DNA of 64,000 bases, taken from assembly GCF_003977615.1 (NCBI RefSeq), contig NZ_RYZR01000001.1:168118-232117 (forward strand), in the 5' to 3' direction. Positions 1-8,985 of the stretch are shown piece after piece. Every line of letters begins with the position of its first letter. Position 1 is the stretch's first letter. Origin of the DNA: Dyella dinghuensis. GTDB taxonomy: Bacteria; Pseudomonadota; Gammaproteobacteria; Xanthomonadales; Rhodanobacteraceae. The notes below the pieces were generated by a model, which was not told the origin of the DNA, did no database searches, and saw only the letters and a list, made by a program, of their open reading frames with translations. The position numbers were made by a program, and so were the translations under genes.

Positions 1-57
1 ATCCTGCGAGCGATCCACGCTATCTTGTTAGCTGGACAGTTTTGGGGAGAACCGCCC

Positions 58-2058
58 GTGAATGCAGTACCTGGACCTGGCGCGACACCGCGTGCCGAAC
101 TTACGCTCCGTGGCCTGATCATCGGCATCGTGATCACGCTGGTGTTCACGGCCGCCAACGTTTTCTTTGGCCTGAAGGCCGGCCTGACGTTTGCCACGTC
201 GATTCCTGCGGCGGTTATCTCCATGGCGATCCTGCGCGCCATGAAGAACGCGACGATGCAAGAAAACAATATCGTGCAGACGGTGGCTTCGGCCGCGGGC
301 ACGCTCTCATCGATCATCTTCGTGTTGCCGGGCCTGATCATGGTCGGCTGGTGGACGGGCTTCCCGTTCTGGGTTTCCTTCGGCATCTGCGCGTCGGGCG
401 GCATTCTCGGTGTGATGTACACCATTCCCCTGCGCCGCGCGCTGGTCACCGATTCGGATCTGCCGTATCCGGAAGGTGTGGCCTGTGCCGAGGTGCTGAA
501 GGTCGGCTCGGGTGAAGTCGTTGAAGCGTCCGACTCGGCGTCGGTCGAAGGCGGTACGGCCGGACTGATGGCGGTCGTGGTCGGCACGGTCGTGTCAGCG
601 GTTTTTTACATCATCGTGCAGACACAGATTTTCGCCAGCGACGTTGCCAAGTATTTCCGCATCGGCGATCGCGGTTCGGCGAGCGGCTACGATTTCAGTC
701 TGTCATTCGCCCTGTTCGCCGTCGGCCATCTGGTGGGACTGTGGGTGGGTGTCGCTATGTTGGTCGGTGCATTGATCGGCTGGGGCTGGGCGGTGCCGCA
801 CTTCACGCTGCTTCATCCCGCGGCGGGCGACGTATCGGATGTCGCGCAAGGCGCGTGGAACCACTACGTGCGGTTCGTCGGCGCAGGCACCATTGGCGTT
901 GCGGCGATCTGGACGCTTGCGAAACTCGTCAAGCCTGTCTTCAGTGGTCTGAGTTCGGCGATGGCTGCGTCGCGTGTGCGCAAGGCGGGCAAGGGCGACA
1001 CGCTGCCGCGTACCGAACAGGATATTCCCATCGGCATCGTGGGTTTGATCGTGCTGATCTGCATGCTGCCGATTGCGTGGCTGCTGGGCAACTTCAGCGT
1101 CGTCAGCGGTCTGGGCTCACACACGACATTGCTGGTCATCGGCGGCGTCTTGTTCGTGCTGATTCTTAGCTTCCTGGTGTCGACCGTATGCGGCTACATG
1201 GCCGGACTTATCGGCTCGTCCAACAGTCCGCTATCGGGTATCGGCATTCTGGTGGTGATCATCGCGGCGCTACTGCTGGTGATCGGCGTAAAGTCGGATC
1301 TGCCGGCCGATTCAGGTAAGGCGCTGGTGGCTTTTGCGCTGTTCATAACGTCTGTCGTGTTCGCCGTCGCGGCGATTGCCAACAACAATCTGCAAGATCT
1401 CAAGACCGGCCAGTTGGTGGACGCGACACCGTGGAGACAGCAGGTCGCGTTGGTTATCGGTGTGATCGCCGGCGCCATTGTCATTCCGCCGGTGCTCGAT
1501 CTGCTCAATCACGCGTACGGGTTCCTCGGCGCGCCAGGTGTCGATCCCGCGCATGCACTGCCAGCGCCACAGGCCGGTCTCATTTCTGCGTTGGCGCAAG
1601 GCGTGATTCAGAACAATATCGATTGGAACCTGATCATCACCGGCGGCCTTATCGGTGCGGGCATCATTATTCTCGACGAGGTGCTGGGGCTGGCCAAAAC
1701 ATCGATGCGCTTGCCGCCGCTTGCGGTTGGACTGGGTATCTATCTGCCGACATCGACCACGTTGATGATCGTGGTCGGCGCGGTCGTCGGCTGGTATTTC
1801 GACAAGCGCGCCGATCGCACGCCGAAGGCCGAAGCGACCAAGCAGCTTGGGGTGTTGCTTGCCTCGGGCATGATCGTCGGCGAGAGCATCATCGGTGTAG
1901 TGGTCGCTGCCATCGTCGTGTTCTCCGGCAAAGCCACGCCGCTGGCGCTGGTGGGCGACAGCTTCCAGAACGCTTCGATCTGGATCGGCGGGGTCGCTTT
2001 TGCCGCCGTGATTTTCGCCATGTATCGCTGGATTGCGCGAGTGGGTCAGAAGAGCTAA
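58..2058 (+). CDS. OPT family oligopeptide/metal-chelate transporter
   Basis: Integral inner-membrane protein of about 666 residues with roughly 14-16 hydrophobic segments, matching the bacterial OPT (oligopeptide transporter) family, which imports small peptides or metal chelates. The frame stays open back to a TTG at 25, but GTG 58 is the better start because a GGGGAGA ribosome-binding site sits 7-8 bases before it and the transmembrane part starts soon after. The first membrane helices lie near residues 20-75, followed by alternating hydrophobic stretches to the C terminus. Family assignment is confident; the substrate cannot be read from sequence. Upstream context is cut by the window edge. 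Confidence 0.88.
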   Translation: MNAVPGPGATPRAELTLRGLIIGIVITLVFTAANVFFGLKAGLTFATSIPAAVISMAILRAMKNATMQENNIVQTVASAAGTLSSIIFVLPGLIMVGWWTGFPFWVSFGICASGGILGVMYTIPLRRALVTDSDLPYPEGVACAEVLKVGSGEVVEASDSASVEGGTAGLMAVVVGTVVSAVFYIIVQTQIFASDVAKYFRIGDRGSASGYDFSLSFALFAVGHLVGLWVGVAMLVGALIGWGWAVPHFTLLHPAAGDVSDVAQGAWNHYVRFVGAGTIGVAAIWTLAKLVKPVFSGLSSAMAASRVRKAGKGDTLPRTEQDIPIGIVGLIVLICMLPIAWLLGNFSVVSGLGSHTTLLVIGGVLFVLILSFLVSTVCGYMAGLIGSSNSPLSGIGILVVIIAALLLVIGVKSDLPADSGKALVAFALFITSVVFAVAAIANNNLQDLKTGQLVDATPWRQQVALVIGVIAGAIVIPPVLDLLNHAYGFLGAPGVDPAHALPAPQAGLISALAQGVIQNNIDWNLIITGGLIGAGIIILDEVLGLAKTSMRLPPLAVGLGIYLPTSTTLMIVVGAVVGWYFDKRADRTPKAEATKQLGVLLASGMIVGESIIGVVVAAIVVFSGKATPLALVGDSFQNASIWIGGVAFAAVIFAMYRWIARVGQKS

Positions 2059-2159
2059 GTCGTTAGGGAGCGGCGGCTGCCGAAGCCGCCGCTCCTGTGC
2101 TTCCGTGCGGGCGCGCGTACAATGTGCGCATTCAATCCACCGGATGCATCCGCTTGACC

Positions 2160-3224
2160 ATGGTCGGTATCCATGCGTCCACGCCCGATGCGGTGCTGGA
2201 TGCGCTCTTTCTGCCTCTTTCCGACGGCTCGCTGCTCTTGTCCAGCGATGCTCGTGTGTTGTTTCTTCGTGCGCGCGACGGATTCCGGTTACGCGAAGTC
2301 GCTAAGCGCGACTGGTTGTGCGAACAGAGTTTCAAGCCATTCGCAGAGGCGTTGACACGCAGTGGCCTGACTGTCGGCGAGGCTGCCGATGATGGGCGTT
2401 TCGATCTGGTGCTTGTACTGCCGCCTCGGCAACGTGACGAGGCACGCGCGTTCTTTGCACGGGCTGCGCATCATGCTGATGGTGGTGGCATCGTCCTGGC
2501 ATGCGTGCCGAATGCCGAAGGCGCAAAATCGGCACAAGCGGATTTGACGGCGTTGATCGGCACCGTCAGTCATGTGTCCAAGCACAAGTGCCGCGTATTT
2601 TGGGGTGTGTCGCAATCGTCCGCGCGTGATGCATCGTTGCAGTCGTCGTGGCTCGCGCTCGATCGATTGCAGCCGAATGCAGCCGGTTATCTAAGCCGTC
2701 CGGGATTGTTCGCCTGGGATCGAGTGGATAGCGCATCGGCACTTCTTGCGATGCATCTGCCCGACGATCTGCGAGGGCATGTCGCAGATTTCGGCGCAGG
2801 CTACGGTTATCTCGCGTCGCAGATCGTCGCACGATGTCCGCATGTGTCTTCCATCGATCTTTACGAGGCTGAAGCGCGTGCCCTGGAGCCCGCGCGGCTC
2901 AATCTGCAGCAGGCGATCCGCGCAAGCGGACGAGACATTGCATTCGACGTGCATTGGCACGACATCACGACCGGCATCGATCAGCGATATGACGCGGTCG
3001 TCAGCAATCCACCGTTCCACCAGGGCAGGGCAGATCTGCCCGATCTCGGACGTGCATTCATTGCGCGGGCAGCGAATGCGCTGGTTTCGCGCGGGCGTTT
3101 TTTGCTTGTCGCCAACCGCCATTTACCATATGAATCCACACTCTCCGCACATTTCGAACAAGTACATACCGTGATTGAACAAGATGGTTTCAAAGTGATT
3201 GAGGCGAGAGGCGTGCGCGCATGA
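2160..3224 (+). CDS. rsmC: 16S rRNA (guanine-1207-N2)-methyltransferase RsmC-like
   Basis: Class I SAM-dependent methyltransferase of about 354 residues, close to the length of E. coli RsmC (343). The C-terminal half has the SAM-binding motif DFGAGYGYLA (about residue 208) and the N2-guanine methyltransferase signature NPPFHQG (about residue 282). The N-terminal half is the degenerate methyltransferase-like domain typical of RsmC. ATG 2160 is chosen; the frame extends to 2097 but that extension is Cys/Arg-rich and unlike the family. The stop overlaps the next gene by four bases (ATGA), so the two rRNA-modifying enzymes are probably co-translated. RlmG is the nearest alternative. Confidence 0.82.
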   Translation: MVGIHASTPDAVLDALFLPLSDGSLLLSSDARVLFLRARDGFRLREVAKRDWLCEQSFKPFAEALTRSGLTVGEAADDGRFDLVLVLPPRQRDEARAFFARAAHHADGGGIVLACVPNAEGAKSAQADLTALIGTVSHVSKHKCRVFWGVSQSSARDASLQSSWLALDRLQPNAAGYLSRPGLFAWDRVDSASALLAMHLPDDLRGHVADFGAGYGYLASQIVARCPHVSSIDLYEAEARALEPARLNLQQAIRASGRDIAFDVHWHDITTGIDQRYDAVVSNPPFHQGRADLPDLGRAFIARAANALVSRGRFLLVANRHLPYESTLSAHFEQVHTVIEQDGFKVIEARGVRA

Positions 3225-3937
3225 GGCTGGTCAGGTTGATTGCCAATCTCGGTTACGGCACGCGCAAAGATGTTGCGTGGATGTTTCGCGAAGGGCGCAT
3301 TACCGATCCGGATGGCGACGTGCTGTACGCCGACGATAAGGTCGAGCACGCGCAGATTCGCATCGATGGTGAACCGTTGGATCCTCCCGCGGGGATCGTG
3401 TTAATGATGCACAAACCGTTGGGCGTCACGTGTTCGCGCAAGGATACCGGTCGCGTAGTCTACGATCTTCTTCCGCCGCGATATCGTGCACGAACGCCAG
3501 CGTTGTCCACTGTTGGACGACTGGATCGCGACACATCCGGCTTGCTTCTGTTTACCGATGACGGCGCACTACTGCACCGAATCATCTCGCCACGCGCGCA
3601 AATCGCCAAAGTCTACGAGGCTACGCTGGCGCAAGATCTCCGCGGTGACGAACAAGCCTTGTTTGCAAGCGGCACGTTGATGCTCGAGTCGGAAACAACA
3701 CCATTGTTGCCAGCGCAATTGGATGTGCTTGGGCCACGTCATGCGCGCTTGATTCTCACGGAAGGTCGCTATCACCAGGCGCGCAGGATGTTTGCGGCCA
3801 CAGGTAATCATGTCGAAACGTTGCAGCGCACGGCTGTCGGCGACTTGAATCTGAAAGGATTGGATGCTGGCGCGTGGCGACAGCTCGCTTCAAGCGAGAT
3901 TTCGCTGATCTTTGGAAGCCAGCCGGCAGATCGCTAG
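3221..3937 (+). CDS. rsuA: RsuA/RluF-family pseudouridine synthase
   Basis: About 238 residues. An N-terminal S4 RNA-binding domain (residues 1-60) precedes the pseudouridine synthase fold with the catalytic motif GRLDRDTSG (about residues 99-107), in which the first Asp is the nucleophile. Size and architecture match the small-subunit enzyme RsuA, which makes pseudouridine 516 in 16S rRNA; RluE/RluF-type activity on 23S rRNA is not excluded. Its start codon overlaps the rsmC stop, pairing two rRNA-modification enzymes in one transcript. Confidence 0.8.
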   Translation: MRLVRLIANLGYGTRKDVAWMFREGRITDPDGDVLYADDKVEHAQIRIDGEPLDPPAGIVLMMHKPLGVTCSRKDTGRVVYDLLPPRYRARTPALSTVGRLDRDTSGLLLFTDDGALLHRIISPRAQIAKVYEATLAQDLRGDEQALFASGTLMLESETTPLLPAQLDVLGPRHARLILTEGRYHQARRMFAATGNHVETLQRTAVGDLNLKGLDAGAWRQLASSEISLIFGSQPADR

Positions 3938-4293
3938 GATTGCCGGCTGTTCAATTACGATCCGATTTGCGAAAGGCGACTGCGAGCCAATTCGTCTTCG
4001 CGGCGAGAACGTGCTTGGGAAGTCCAGGAAACCAGATTGAACTCCGGAGCACTTTCTTTTGTTGTTGTTTTGGCGTCCTGCAAAGCCACTACTGAGAGCA
4101 TCCCTGCTACCAGCTGCATTCCGCGCACCAAGGCGGAACGAGCAAGAAGCATGTGCATTTCTTCACTCCACCGGCCGCCCCTGTGCGACCGTGATCGAAC
4201 TCTAGCAAGCTTTTACGAGAGATGTATAGAGATCGTGAAGAGATATTTTTGAGCTGACTTGATGTAACCGCTTTCGGCCGGATATCCACATTC
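3938..4293. other. 356-base intergenic region
   Basis: The gap between rsuA and selO. The only protein-coding candidate is the 67-residue minus-strand frame at 3955-4158. The stretch from about 4200 to 4293 is more AT-rich than its surroundings and probably holds the divergent promoters for selO and, if real, the small gene. I see no clear terminator with a U-tract and no RNA gene. Confidence 0.5.
3955..4158 (-). CDS. possible small hypothetical protein
   Basis: A 67-residue reading frame in the 356-base gap between rsuA and selO. I do not recognise it. In its favour, a GGAG sequence lies 7 bases before the ATG on the minus strand, and the N-terminal third (about residues 4-26) is hydrophobic enough for a signal or anchor; the rest is polar and ends in a Ser/Arg-rich tail. 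Against it, no known family is visible and the frame is short. It would be convergent with rsuA and divergent from selO. Confidence 0.3.
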   Translation of the reverse strand: MHMLLARSALVRGMQLVAGMLSVVALQDAKTTTKESAPEFNLVSWTSQARSRREDELARSRLSQIGS

Positions 4294-5859
4294 ATGCCTT
4301 TGACAAAACTGAACTTCGACAACGCTTTCGTACGGGATCTTCCGGGCGACCCCGACGGCGGCCGCGGGTCCCGGCAGGTACAGGGCGCGGTGTATTCCAG
4401 AGTCGATCCCGCTCCGGTGACTGCGCCACGCACCGTGGCTTGGTCACGCGAGATGGCGGAGACGCTTGGCTTCACCCCGGCGGACATTGCCAGTCCCTTT
4501 TTTGCGCAGGTCTTCGGTGGAAACGGTGTTTTGGAGGGCATGCAGCCGTGGGCATCCAACTACGGCGGCCATCAATTCGGGGTGTGGGCCGGGCAGCTGG
4601 GCGATGGACGCGCCATTTCGCTGGGCGAAGTGCTCACGCCGCAGGGCAAGCGCTGGGAGCTACAACTAAAAGGGGCCGGTACGACGCCATATTCGCGCGG
4701 TGCGGACGGTAGGGCCGTCTTGCGCTCGTCGGTCCGTGAATTCCTTTGCAGCGAAGCCATGCACCACCTGGGTGTTCCGACCACGCGCGCGCTCAGTCTC
4801 GTCGTGACGGGCGACAGCGTGGAGCGCGATATGTTTTACGACGGACATCCCCAGGACGAACCGGGCGCGATTGTCTGCCGCGTCGCACCATCCTTTATCC
4901 GGTTCGGCCACTTCGAATTACCGGCATCCCGCGGGGAGATTGCCCTACTGCAGCAGCTCGTCGATTTCACAATCAAGCGCGATTTCCCGGATCTAAGCGG
5001 ATCCGATGAAACGCGTTATGCCGACTGGTTCGCCGACGTTTGCGCACGCACCGCGCGCATGGTCGCGCACTGGATGCGCGTAGGTTTTGTGCACGGTGTG
5101 ATGAATACCGACAACATGTCGATTCTCGGCCTCACCATCGATTACGGCCCTTATGGCTGGATCGACGATTTCGATCTGGACTGGACGCCCAATACCACGG
5201 ACGCGATGCGCCGCCGTTACCGTTTCGGCCAACAGCCGAATGTTGCGTGGTGGAATCTCAGCCGTCTTGCCGCGGCCATCTCGCCGTTGTTCGGGGACGT
5301 CGCTCCGCTGCAGGCGGGGCTGGATCGTTACGCTGCGGAATACGTGTTGCAGGACAAGCGCAACGTCGCGGCCAAGCTCGGTTTGGCTGAATGCCGCGAC
5401 GATGATCTATCCCGCATGGAACGACTGCATCAATGGATGCAAGCAAGCGAAGTGGATATGACGCTGTTCTTCCGTGCGTTGAGCGATATCGATCTTCATG
5501 CGCCAAGCATTGAACCGTTGCAGCACGCGTTTTATGACGATGCAAGGCGGGCCGCTGGTGAAGTGTATCTACGCAACTGGCTGGACGATTACGCCAATCG
5601 ATTGCGCGAGGACGCACTAACGCCGGAGCAGCGCAAGCAGCGCATGCACGGCGCCAATCCTCTCTACGTATTGCGCAATTACCTCGCGCAGGAAGCGATC
5701 GATCGCGCTACGGAAGGTGACTACGAAGGCATCAACACCTTGCTCGAGGTGTTGCGTCATCCCTACGACGAACAGCCCGGCCGCGAGCACTACGCGCAAA
5801 AGCGGCCTGAGTGGGCGAAGTCGCGCGCGGGTTGTTCGATGCTTTCCTGCAGCTCTTAA
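4294..5859 (+). CDS. selO: SelO / YdiU protein adenylyltransferase (AMPylase)
   Basis: A 521-residue member of the SelO (UPF0061, YdiU) pseudokinase family. Known members transfer AMP from ATP to Ser/Thr/Tyr residues of proteins and are linked to redox stress. The typical N-terminal block with [19 protein letters not shown] (about residues 89-107), the [15 protein letters not shown] segment (about 128-142), and metal-binding NTDNMS plus DYGPYGW (about 271-290) are visible. The protein ends in CSS, the conserved C-terminal Cys motif of the family (selenocysteine in animal SelO). Length is normal. No strong ribosome-binding site precedes ATG 4294, but the start matches the family. Confidence 0.92.
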   Translation: MPLTKLNFDNAFVRDLPGDPDGGRGSRQVQGAVYSRVDPAPVTAPRTVAWSREMAETLGFTPADIASPFFAQVFGGNGVLEGMQPWASNYGGHQFGVWAGQLGDGRAISLGEVLTPQGKRWELQLKGAGTTPYSRGADGRAVLRSSVREFLCSEAMHHLGVPTTRALSLVVTGDSVERDMFYDGHPQDEPGAIVCRVAPSFIRFGHFELPASRGEIALLQQLVDFTIKRDFPDLSGSDETRYADWFADVCARTARMVAHWMRVGFVHGVMNTDNMSILGLTIDYGPYGWIDDFDLDWTPNTTDAMRRRYRFGQQPNVAWWNLSRLAAAISPLFGDVAPLQAGLDRYAAEYVLQDKRNVAAKLGLAECRDDDLSRMERLHQWMQASEVDMTLFFRALSDIDLHAPSIEPLQHAFYDDARRAAGEVYLRNWLDDYANRLREDALTPEQRKQRMHGANPLYVLRNYLAQEAIDRATEGDYEGINTLLEVLRHPYDEQPGREHYAQKRPEWAKSRAGCSMLSCSS

Positions 5860-5878
5860 ATCGTCGCGTAAAAACGAT

Positions 5879-5910
5879 TGCGCCCCGGTGCCTGAGGGCA
5901 TCGGGGCGCA
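5879..5910 (-). terminator. hairpin between convergent selO and SH3 genes
   Basis: A 14-bp stem (5879-5892 with 5897-5910, one G-U pair) and TGAG loop between convergent stops. On the minus strand it is followed by CAATCGTTTTTACG, a modest U-tract, so it best serves the minus-strand SH3 gene and may block readthrough from selO. Confidence 0.5.
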
Positions 5911-5934
5911 GCGTAAGCATTTACCGGTCCGAAG

Positions 5935-6738
5935 TCAGTTGCCGTTGTTATTGTTGTTTCCGTTGTTGCCCTGTGGATTCGGACGAGGCGCAGGCCGTGT
6001 GTTCTGCGGGGGCCGGTTGTTATTGCCACCCTGCGGAGGCGGCCGATTGCCGCCACCACCCGGAGGCTGCGGCCGGTTGCCACCACCTGGCGGTTGCGGG
6101 CGATTGCCGTTGCCCGGGGGCTGCGGCCGGTTGCCGCCACCTGGCGGTTGAGGGCGATTGCCGCCGCCCGGAGGCTGGGGGCGATTGCCACCACCTGGCG
6201 GCTGTGGGCGGTTTCCACCCGGCGGTTGCGGCCGGTTTCCACCGCCCGGCGGTTGTGGGCGATTACCACCTGGCGGCGGCGGTCTGCCACCCGGCGGACG
6301 CACGGGCGGACGCGGTGGCCGCGGCGGCGGACGAATCGGAATCGGCCGCGAGTACCAGCGCTGCCGATCGCGATAGAACGGCCGGTTGGCGTAATAGTTT
6401 CCCCAGTAAGTGCCAATCACGAACGACACAATCGGAATGCCGATCTGCGCGCCGTAGTCGGCCACATACACAGGTTGACTGTTATACATATATTGGATGT
6501 ACGTTCCCGCCACCCATCCGCGATTCGGACCGACAATCACGTCGCACCACTGCCATCCCGCCGTGCAGCCTTGGATGGAAATAGGCGCACCCACGGGGAT
6601 CACCTGGATGACGGGATATTGGGAATCCGGACCGGCACGCAGATTGACGTTGCCGGTGACATAACCGTCCGCGGCAAACGCCATGGCAGGGAACAGCACT
6701 AACAGGGCGGTCACGAGCGACCATAGCGTTCGCTTCAT
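5935..6738 (-). CDS. secreted SH3b-domain protein with Pro/Gly/Asn-rich repeat tail
   Basis: About 267 residues. A Sec signal peptide (MKRTLWSLVTALLVLFPAMA) is followed by a bacterial SH3 domain (about residues 28-90, with NVNLRAGPDSQYPVI and GWVAGTYIQY), then by a low-complexity C-terminal half built from about ten copies of a GGGNRPQPPG unit and an Asn/Gly-rich end. SH3b domains in exported proteins usually bind cell-wall peptides; the repeat tail is probably a flexible spacer. ATG 6738 is preferred over an in-frame ATG five codons upstream because GGAGG lies just before it. The mirrored Gly-rich frames on the plus strand are shadows of this repeat. Confidence 0.85.
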   Translation of the reverse strand: MKRTLWSLVTALLVLFPAMAFAADGYVTGNVNLRAGPDSQYPVIQVIPVGAPISIQGCTAGWQWCDVIVGPNRGWVAGTYIQYMYNSQPVYVADYGAQIGIPIVSFVIGTYWGNYYANRPFYRDRQRWYSRPIPIRPPPRPPRPPVRPPGGRPPPPGGNRPQPPGGGNRPQPPGGNRPQPPGGGNRPQPPGGGNRPQPPGGGNRPQPPGNGNRPQPPGGGNRPQPPGGGGNRPPPQGGNNNRPPQNTRPAPRPNPQGNNGNNNNNGN

Positions 6739-6845
6739 CGAGCAATCCTCCAAGCGTTACAGCGGTGGTGGACGTACGACGTTAATGCCCGCGCATCATG
6801 GCTCAATTCCCGAAAGAATGCATCGCACTCCGTTCGGGATGGCGG

Positions 6846-7274
6846 TCAGTGCACTTCCATCAGCTCGATATCGAATATCAGCGCGCTGTTGGGCGGAATA
6901 TCGCCGCCCGCGCCGCGGCGTCCGTAACCGAGACTGGAGGGAATGATCACCTCGCGCTTGCCGCCGACGCGCATACCCTTGACCCCTTTATCCATGCCGG
7001 GCACGACCTGATCGGCGCCAATGGTAAAAGTCAGCGGATGCCCACTGTCGTATGAACTATCGAACTTCGCACCGTGGTGATCCGGGGCCTTCGCGTCGTA
7101 GAGCCAACCGGTGTAGTTGATCTCGACTTCCGAGTCATCGCGCGCTGTATCGCCCGTGCCTACTTTCTGGTCCGTAATCGTGAGCTTGGCGACGTCGTCG
7201 GCCTGCGCAGTACGCAGTCCGAAACCGCCTAGGACCAGAGTGGCCGCAACCAGAAAGACCAACCGACGAGCCAT
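6846..7274 (-). CDS. secreted FKBP-type peptidyl-prolyl isomerase
   Basis: About 142 residues: a signal peptide (MARRLVFLVAATLVLGGFG) and a single FKBP domain containing VEINYTGWLYD, FDSSYDSG, QVVPGMDKGVKGMRVGGKRE and IPPNSALIFDIELMEV, which are the hallmark prolyl-isomerase segments. The protein is probably periplasmic and assists folding of exported proteins. The start is ATG 7274, with GGGGG six bases upstream; a TTG two codons earlier is less likely. It lies downstream of, and on the same strand as, no obvious partner apart from the SH3 gene. Confidence 0.92.
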   Translation of the reverse strand: MARRLVFLVAATLVLGGFGLRTAQADDVAKLTITDQKVGTGDTARDDSEVEINYTGWLYDAKAPDHHGAKFDSSYDSGHPLTFTIGADQVVPGMDKGVKGMRVGGKREVIIPSSLGYGRRGAGGDIPPNSALIFDIELMEVH

Positions 7275-7375
7275 GTACAACCCCCAGAAATCGAATGAAT
7301 AACGCGACGTTAGCGCATTGTTTTATGCCGTGCAGCTGTTTGGCTTCGGCACTGTGATGTGGTATCACTTACCCC

Positions 7376-7456
7376 ATGATCATCGCCTCCCACCGCTATT
7401 ACTTCTGGTTTTATGGCTATCCGAAGCCGGCGGCGGAGCATGGTGCGCGATCGTAA
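7376..7456 (+). CDS. aromatic-rich leader peptide of the DAHP synthase gene
   Basis: A 26-codon frame that begins MIIASHRYYFWFYGY. Residues 8-15 (YYFWFYGY) contain seven aromatic residues of eight: four Tyr, two Phe and one Trp. It ends 26 bases before a strong terminator hairpin that precedes the DAHP synthase gene, the classic arrangement of a transcription-attenuation leader. Stalling at Tyr/Phe/Trp codons would allow GCCGGCGGC (7426-7434) to pair with GCCGCCAGC (7487-7495), disrupting the terminator. The ribosome-binding site is weak. The assignment rests on composition and position. Confidence 0.78.
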   Translation: MIIASHRYYFWFYGYPKPAAEHGARS

Positions 7457-7481
7457 CTAACCAGATCACCCACTTTCCTCG

Positions 7482-7513
7482 AAAAAGCCGCCAGCCAACC
7501 TGGCGGCTTTTTT
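7482..7513 (+). terminator. attenuator terminator before DAHP synthase
   Basis: A 13-bp perfect stem (7482-7494 with 7500-7512) around a five-base loop, GC core GCCGCCAG, ending in a run of six T (7508-7513). It lies between the aromatic leader peptide and the DAHP synthase start at 7547, so it is best read as the regulated terminator of an attenuator. A competing antiterminator can form between 7426-7434 and 7487-7495 (8 of 9 pairs). Confidence 0.82.
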
Positions 7514-7546
7514 GTTGGTCGCCGGTTACGTCCAAAGGAGTTTCCC

Positions 7547-8623
7547 ATGACCAGCCTCACCGACGATTTACGCATACGTGAAATAAAAGAGCTCGCCAGT
7601 CCCGCCGATGTCATGCGGGATTGCCAGCCGCATCCCCTGGCGCTGAGCACAGTCGCTGCGTCGCGCAGCGCGTTGCATCGCATTTTGAAGGGTGAAGACG
7701 ATCGCCTCGCCGTCGTCATTGGTCCGTGCTCGATTCACGACACCGACGCCGCGATGGAATACGCCCGCCGTCTCGTCGCCGAGCGCGAGAGACACGCCGA
7801 CGCATTGGAAATCGTCATGCGCGTGTACTTCGAAAAGCCGCGCACCACGGTGGGCTGGAAAGGTTTGATCAACGACCCGGATCTCGATGAGAGTTATCAC
7901 ATCGACAAAGGGCTGCATCTGGCGCGCCGGTTGCTGTGCGACATCAACGCGCTTGGTCTGCCGGCCGGTTGCGAATTTCTAGATCTCATCACGCCGCAAT
8001 ACATCGCCGATCTCGTAGCGTGGGGCGCGATCGGTGCACGCACGACTGAGAGTCAATCGCACCGCGAACTGGCGTCAGGTTTGTCATGCCCCGTCGGTTT
8101 CAAGAACGGAACGGATGGCAATATCAAGATTGCGGTAGATGCTGTGCTTGCTGCCGCGCAACCGCATCATTTCATGGCCGTCACCAAGAGCGGCCGCACC
8201 GCCATTGCCAGTACGCACGGCAATGAGGATTGCCACGTGATCCTGCGCGGCGGCAAATTGCCGAACTACGATGCCGCCAACGTTGCCGCTGCATGCAGCG
8301 CGTTGGCCAAGGCCGGCGTGGCGGAGCGCTTGATGATCGACGCCAGCCACGCCAACAGCGGCAAGCAACCGGACAACCAGCCGCGCGTCGTCGCCGACAT
8401 TGCCGCGCAACTCGAAGCTGGCGATACGCGGATACAGGGCGTGATGGTGGAAAGCCACTTGGTCGCGGGACGGCAGGATCTCGTCCCGGGATGCGAACTC
8501 ACGTACGGTCAGAGCATCACCGACGGCTGCATCGGCTGGGAAGCCTCGGTGCAGGTGCTGGATCGCTTGGCCGAGGCCGTGCGCCGCCGTCGTAAAAACC
8601 TTGCAGCGCAGGCAGCCGCCTGA
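7547..8623 (+). CDS. aroG: 3-deoxy-7-phosphoheptulonate (DAHP) synthase, class I
   Basis: Condenses phosphoenolpyruvate and erythrose 4-phosphate in the first step of the shikimate pathway, feeding Phe, Tyr and Trp synthesis. The 358-residue length is typical of the AroF/G/H type. Conserved blocks are visible: GPCSIHD (about residue 59), FEKPRTTVGWKGLINDP (about 88), KNGTDG (about 187), GGKLPNYD and DASHANSGKQ (about 264). The start has AAAGGAG six bases upstream. The aromatic leader and terminator just upstream imply attenuation by charged aromatic tRNA. Which amino acid inhibits the enzyme cannot be told here, so the choice of aroG over aroF/aroH is nominal. Confidence 0.93.
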   Translation: MTSLTDDLRIREIKELASPADVMRDCQPHPLALSTVAASRSALHRILKGEDDRLAVVIGPCSIHDTDAAMEYARRLVAERERHADALEIVMRVYFEKPRTTVGWKGLINDPDLDESYHIDKGLHLARRLLCDINALGLPAGCEFLDLITPQYIADLVAWGAIGARTTESQSHRELASGLSCPVGFKNGTDGNIKIAVDAVLAAAQPHHFMAVTKSGRTAIASTHGNEDCHVILRGGKLPNYDAANVAAACSALAKAGVAERLMIDASHANSGKQPDNQPRVVADIAAQLEAGDTRIQGVMVESHLVAGRQDLVPGCELTYGQSITDGCIGWEASVQVLDRLAEAVRRRRKNLAAQAAA

Positions 8624-8709
8624 GTCAACCGAGGGTGTCGAAGCGAAGGGCTCTGCGGGCGACGGCGATGCGTTCTATGCTTGTGCTTGGCGACGAGCGG
8701 AAACGCACC

Positions 8710-8985
8710 ATGACAGTGAACATCCAGCACCTGGCTTCGGCACACCGTTTTGAAACAACGGTGGAAGGCTTCACCTGCGAGCTCGATTACACCTTGCAGG
8801 GGCAGGTGATGACTATTATCCACACCGGTGTGCCGCCTGAAGTGGGCGGCCGTGGTATTGCCGGAGAGCTGGTGCGCGCCGCCTATGAGCAGGCGCGGCG
8901 AGAGGGTTGGAAAGTGGTGCCGGCTTGCAGTTATGCACGCGTGTGGAGCGAGCGTCATCCCGAATACGCGGATCTGCGTGCATGA
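8710..8985 (+). CDS. YjdJ-type GNAT N-acetyltransferase
   Basis: A short (about 91 residues) single-domain protein of the minimal GNAT group (GTLF3B/YjdJ-like). It contains IHTGVPPEVGGRGIAGELV, matching the acetyl-CoA pyrophosphate loop, then CSYARVWSERHPEY, the typical end of this subfamily. Substrate unknown. ATG 8710 is preferred since the in-frame extension to 8635 is Arg-rich and not family-like. The stop overlaps the next start (ATGA), so it is co-translated with the DUF1345 gene. Confidence 0.82.
   Translation: MTVNIQHLASAHRFETTVEGFTCELDYTLQGQVMTIIHTGVPPEVGGRGIAGELVRAAYEQARREGWKVVPACSYARVWSERHPEYADLRA

Noticed and set aside
6094..6702. Plus-strand Gly/Pro/Arg-rich frames opposite the SH3 gene
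   Set aside because: Mirror images of the GGGNRPQPPG repeats on the minus strand; no start signals.
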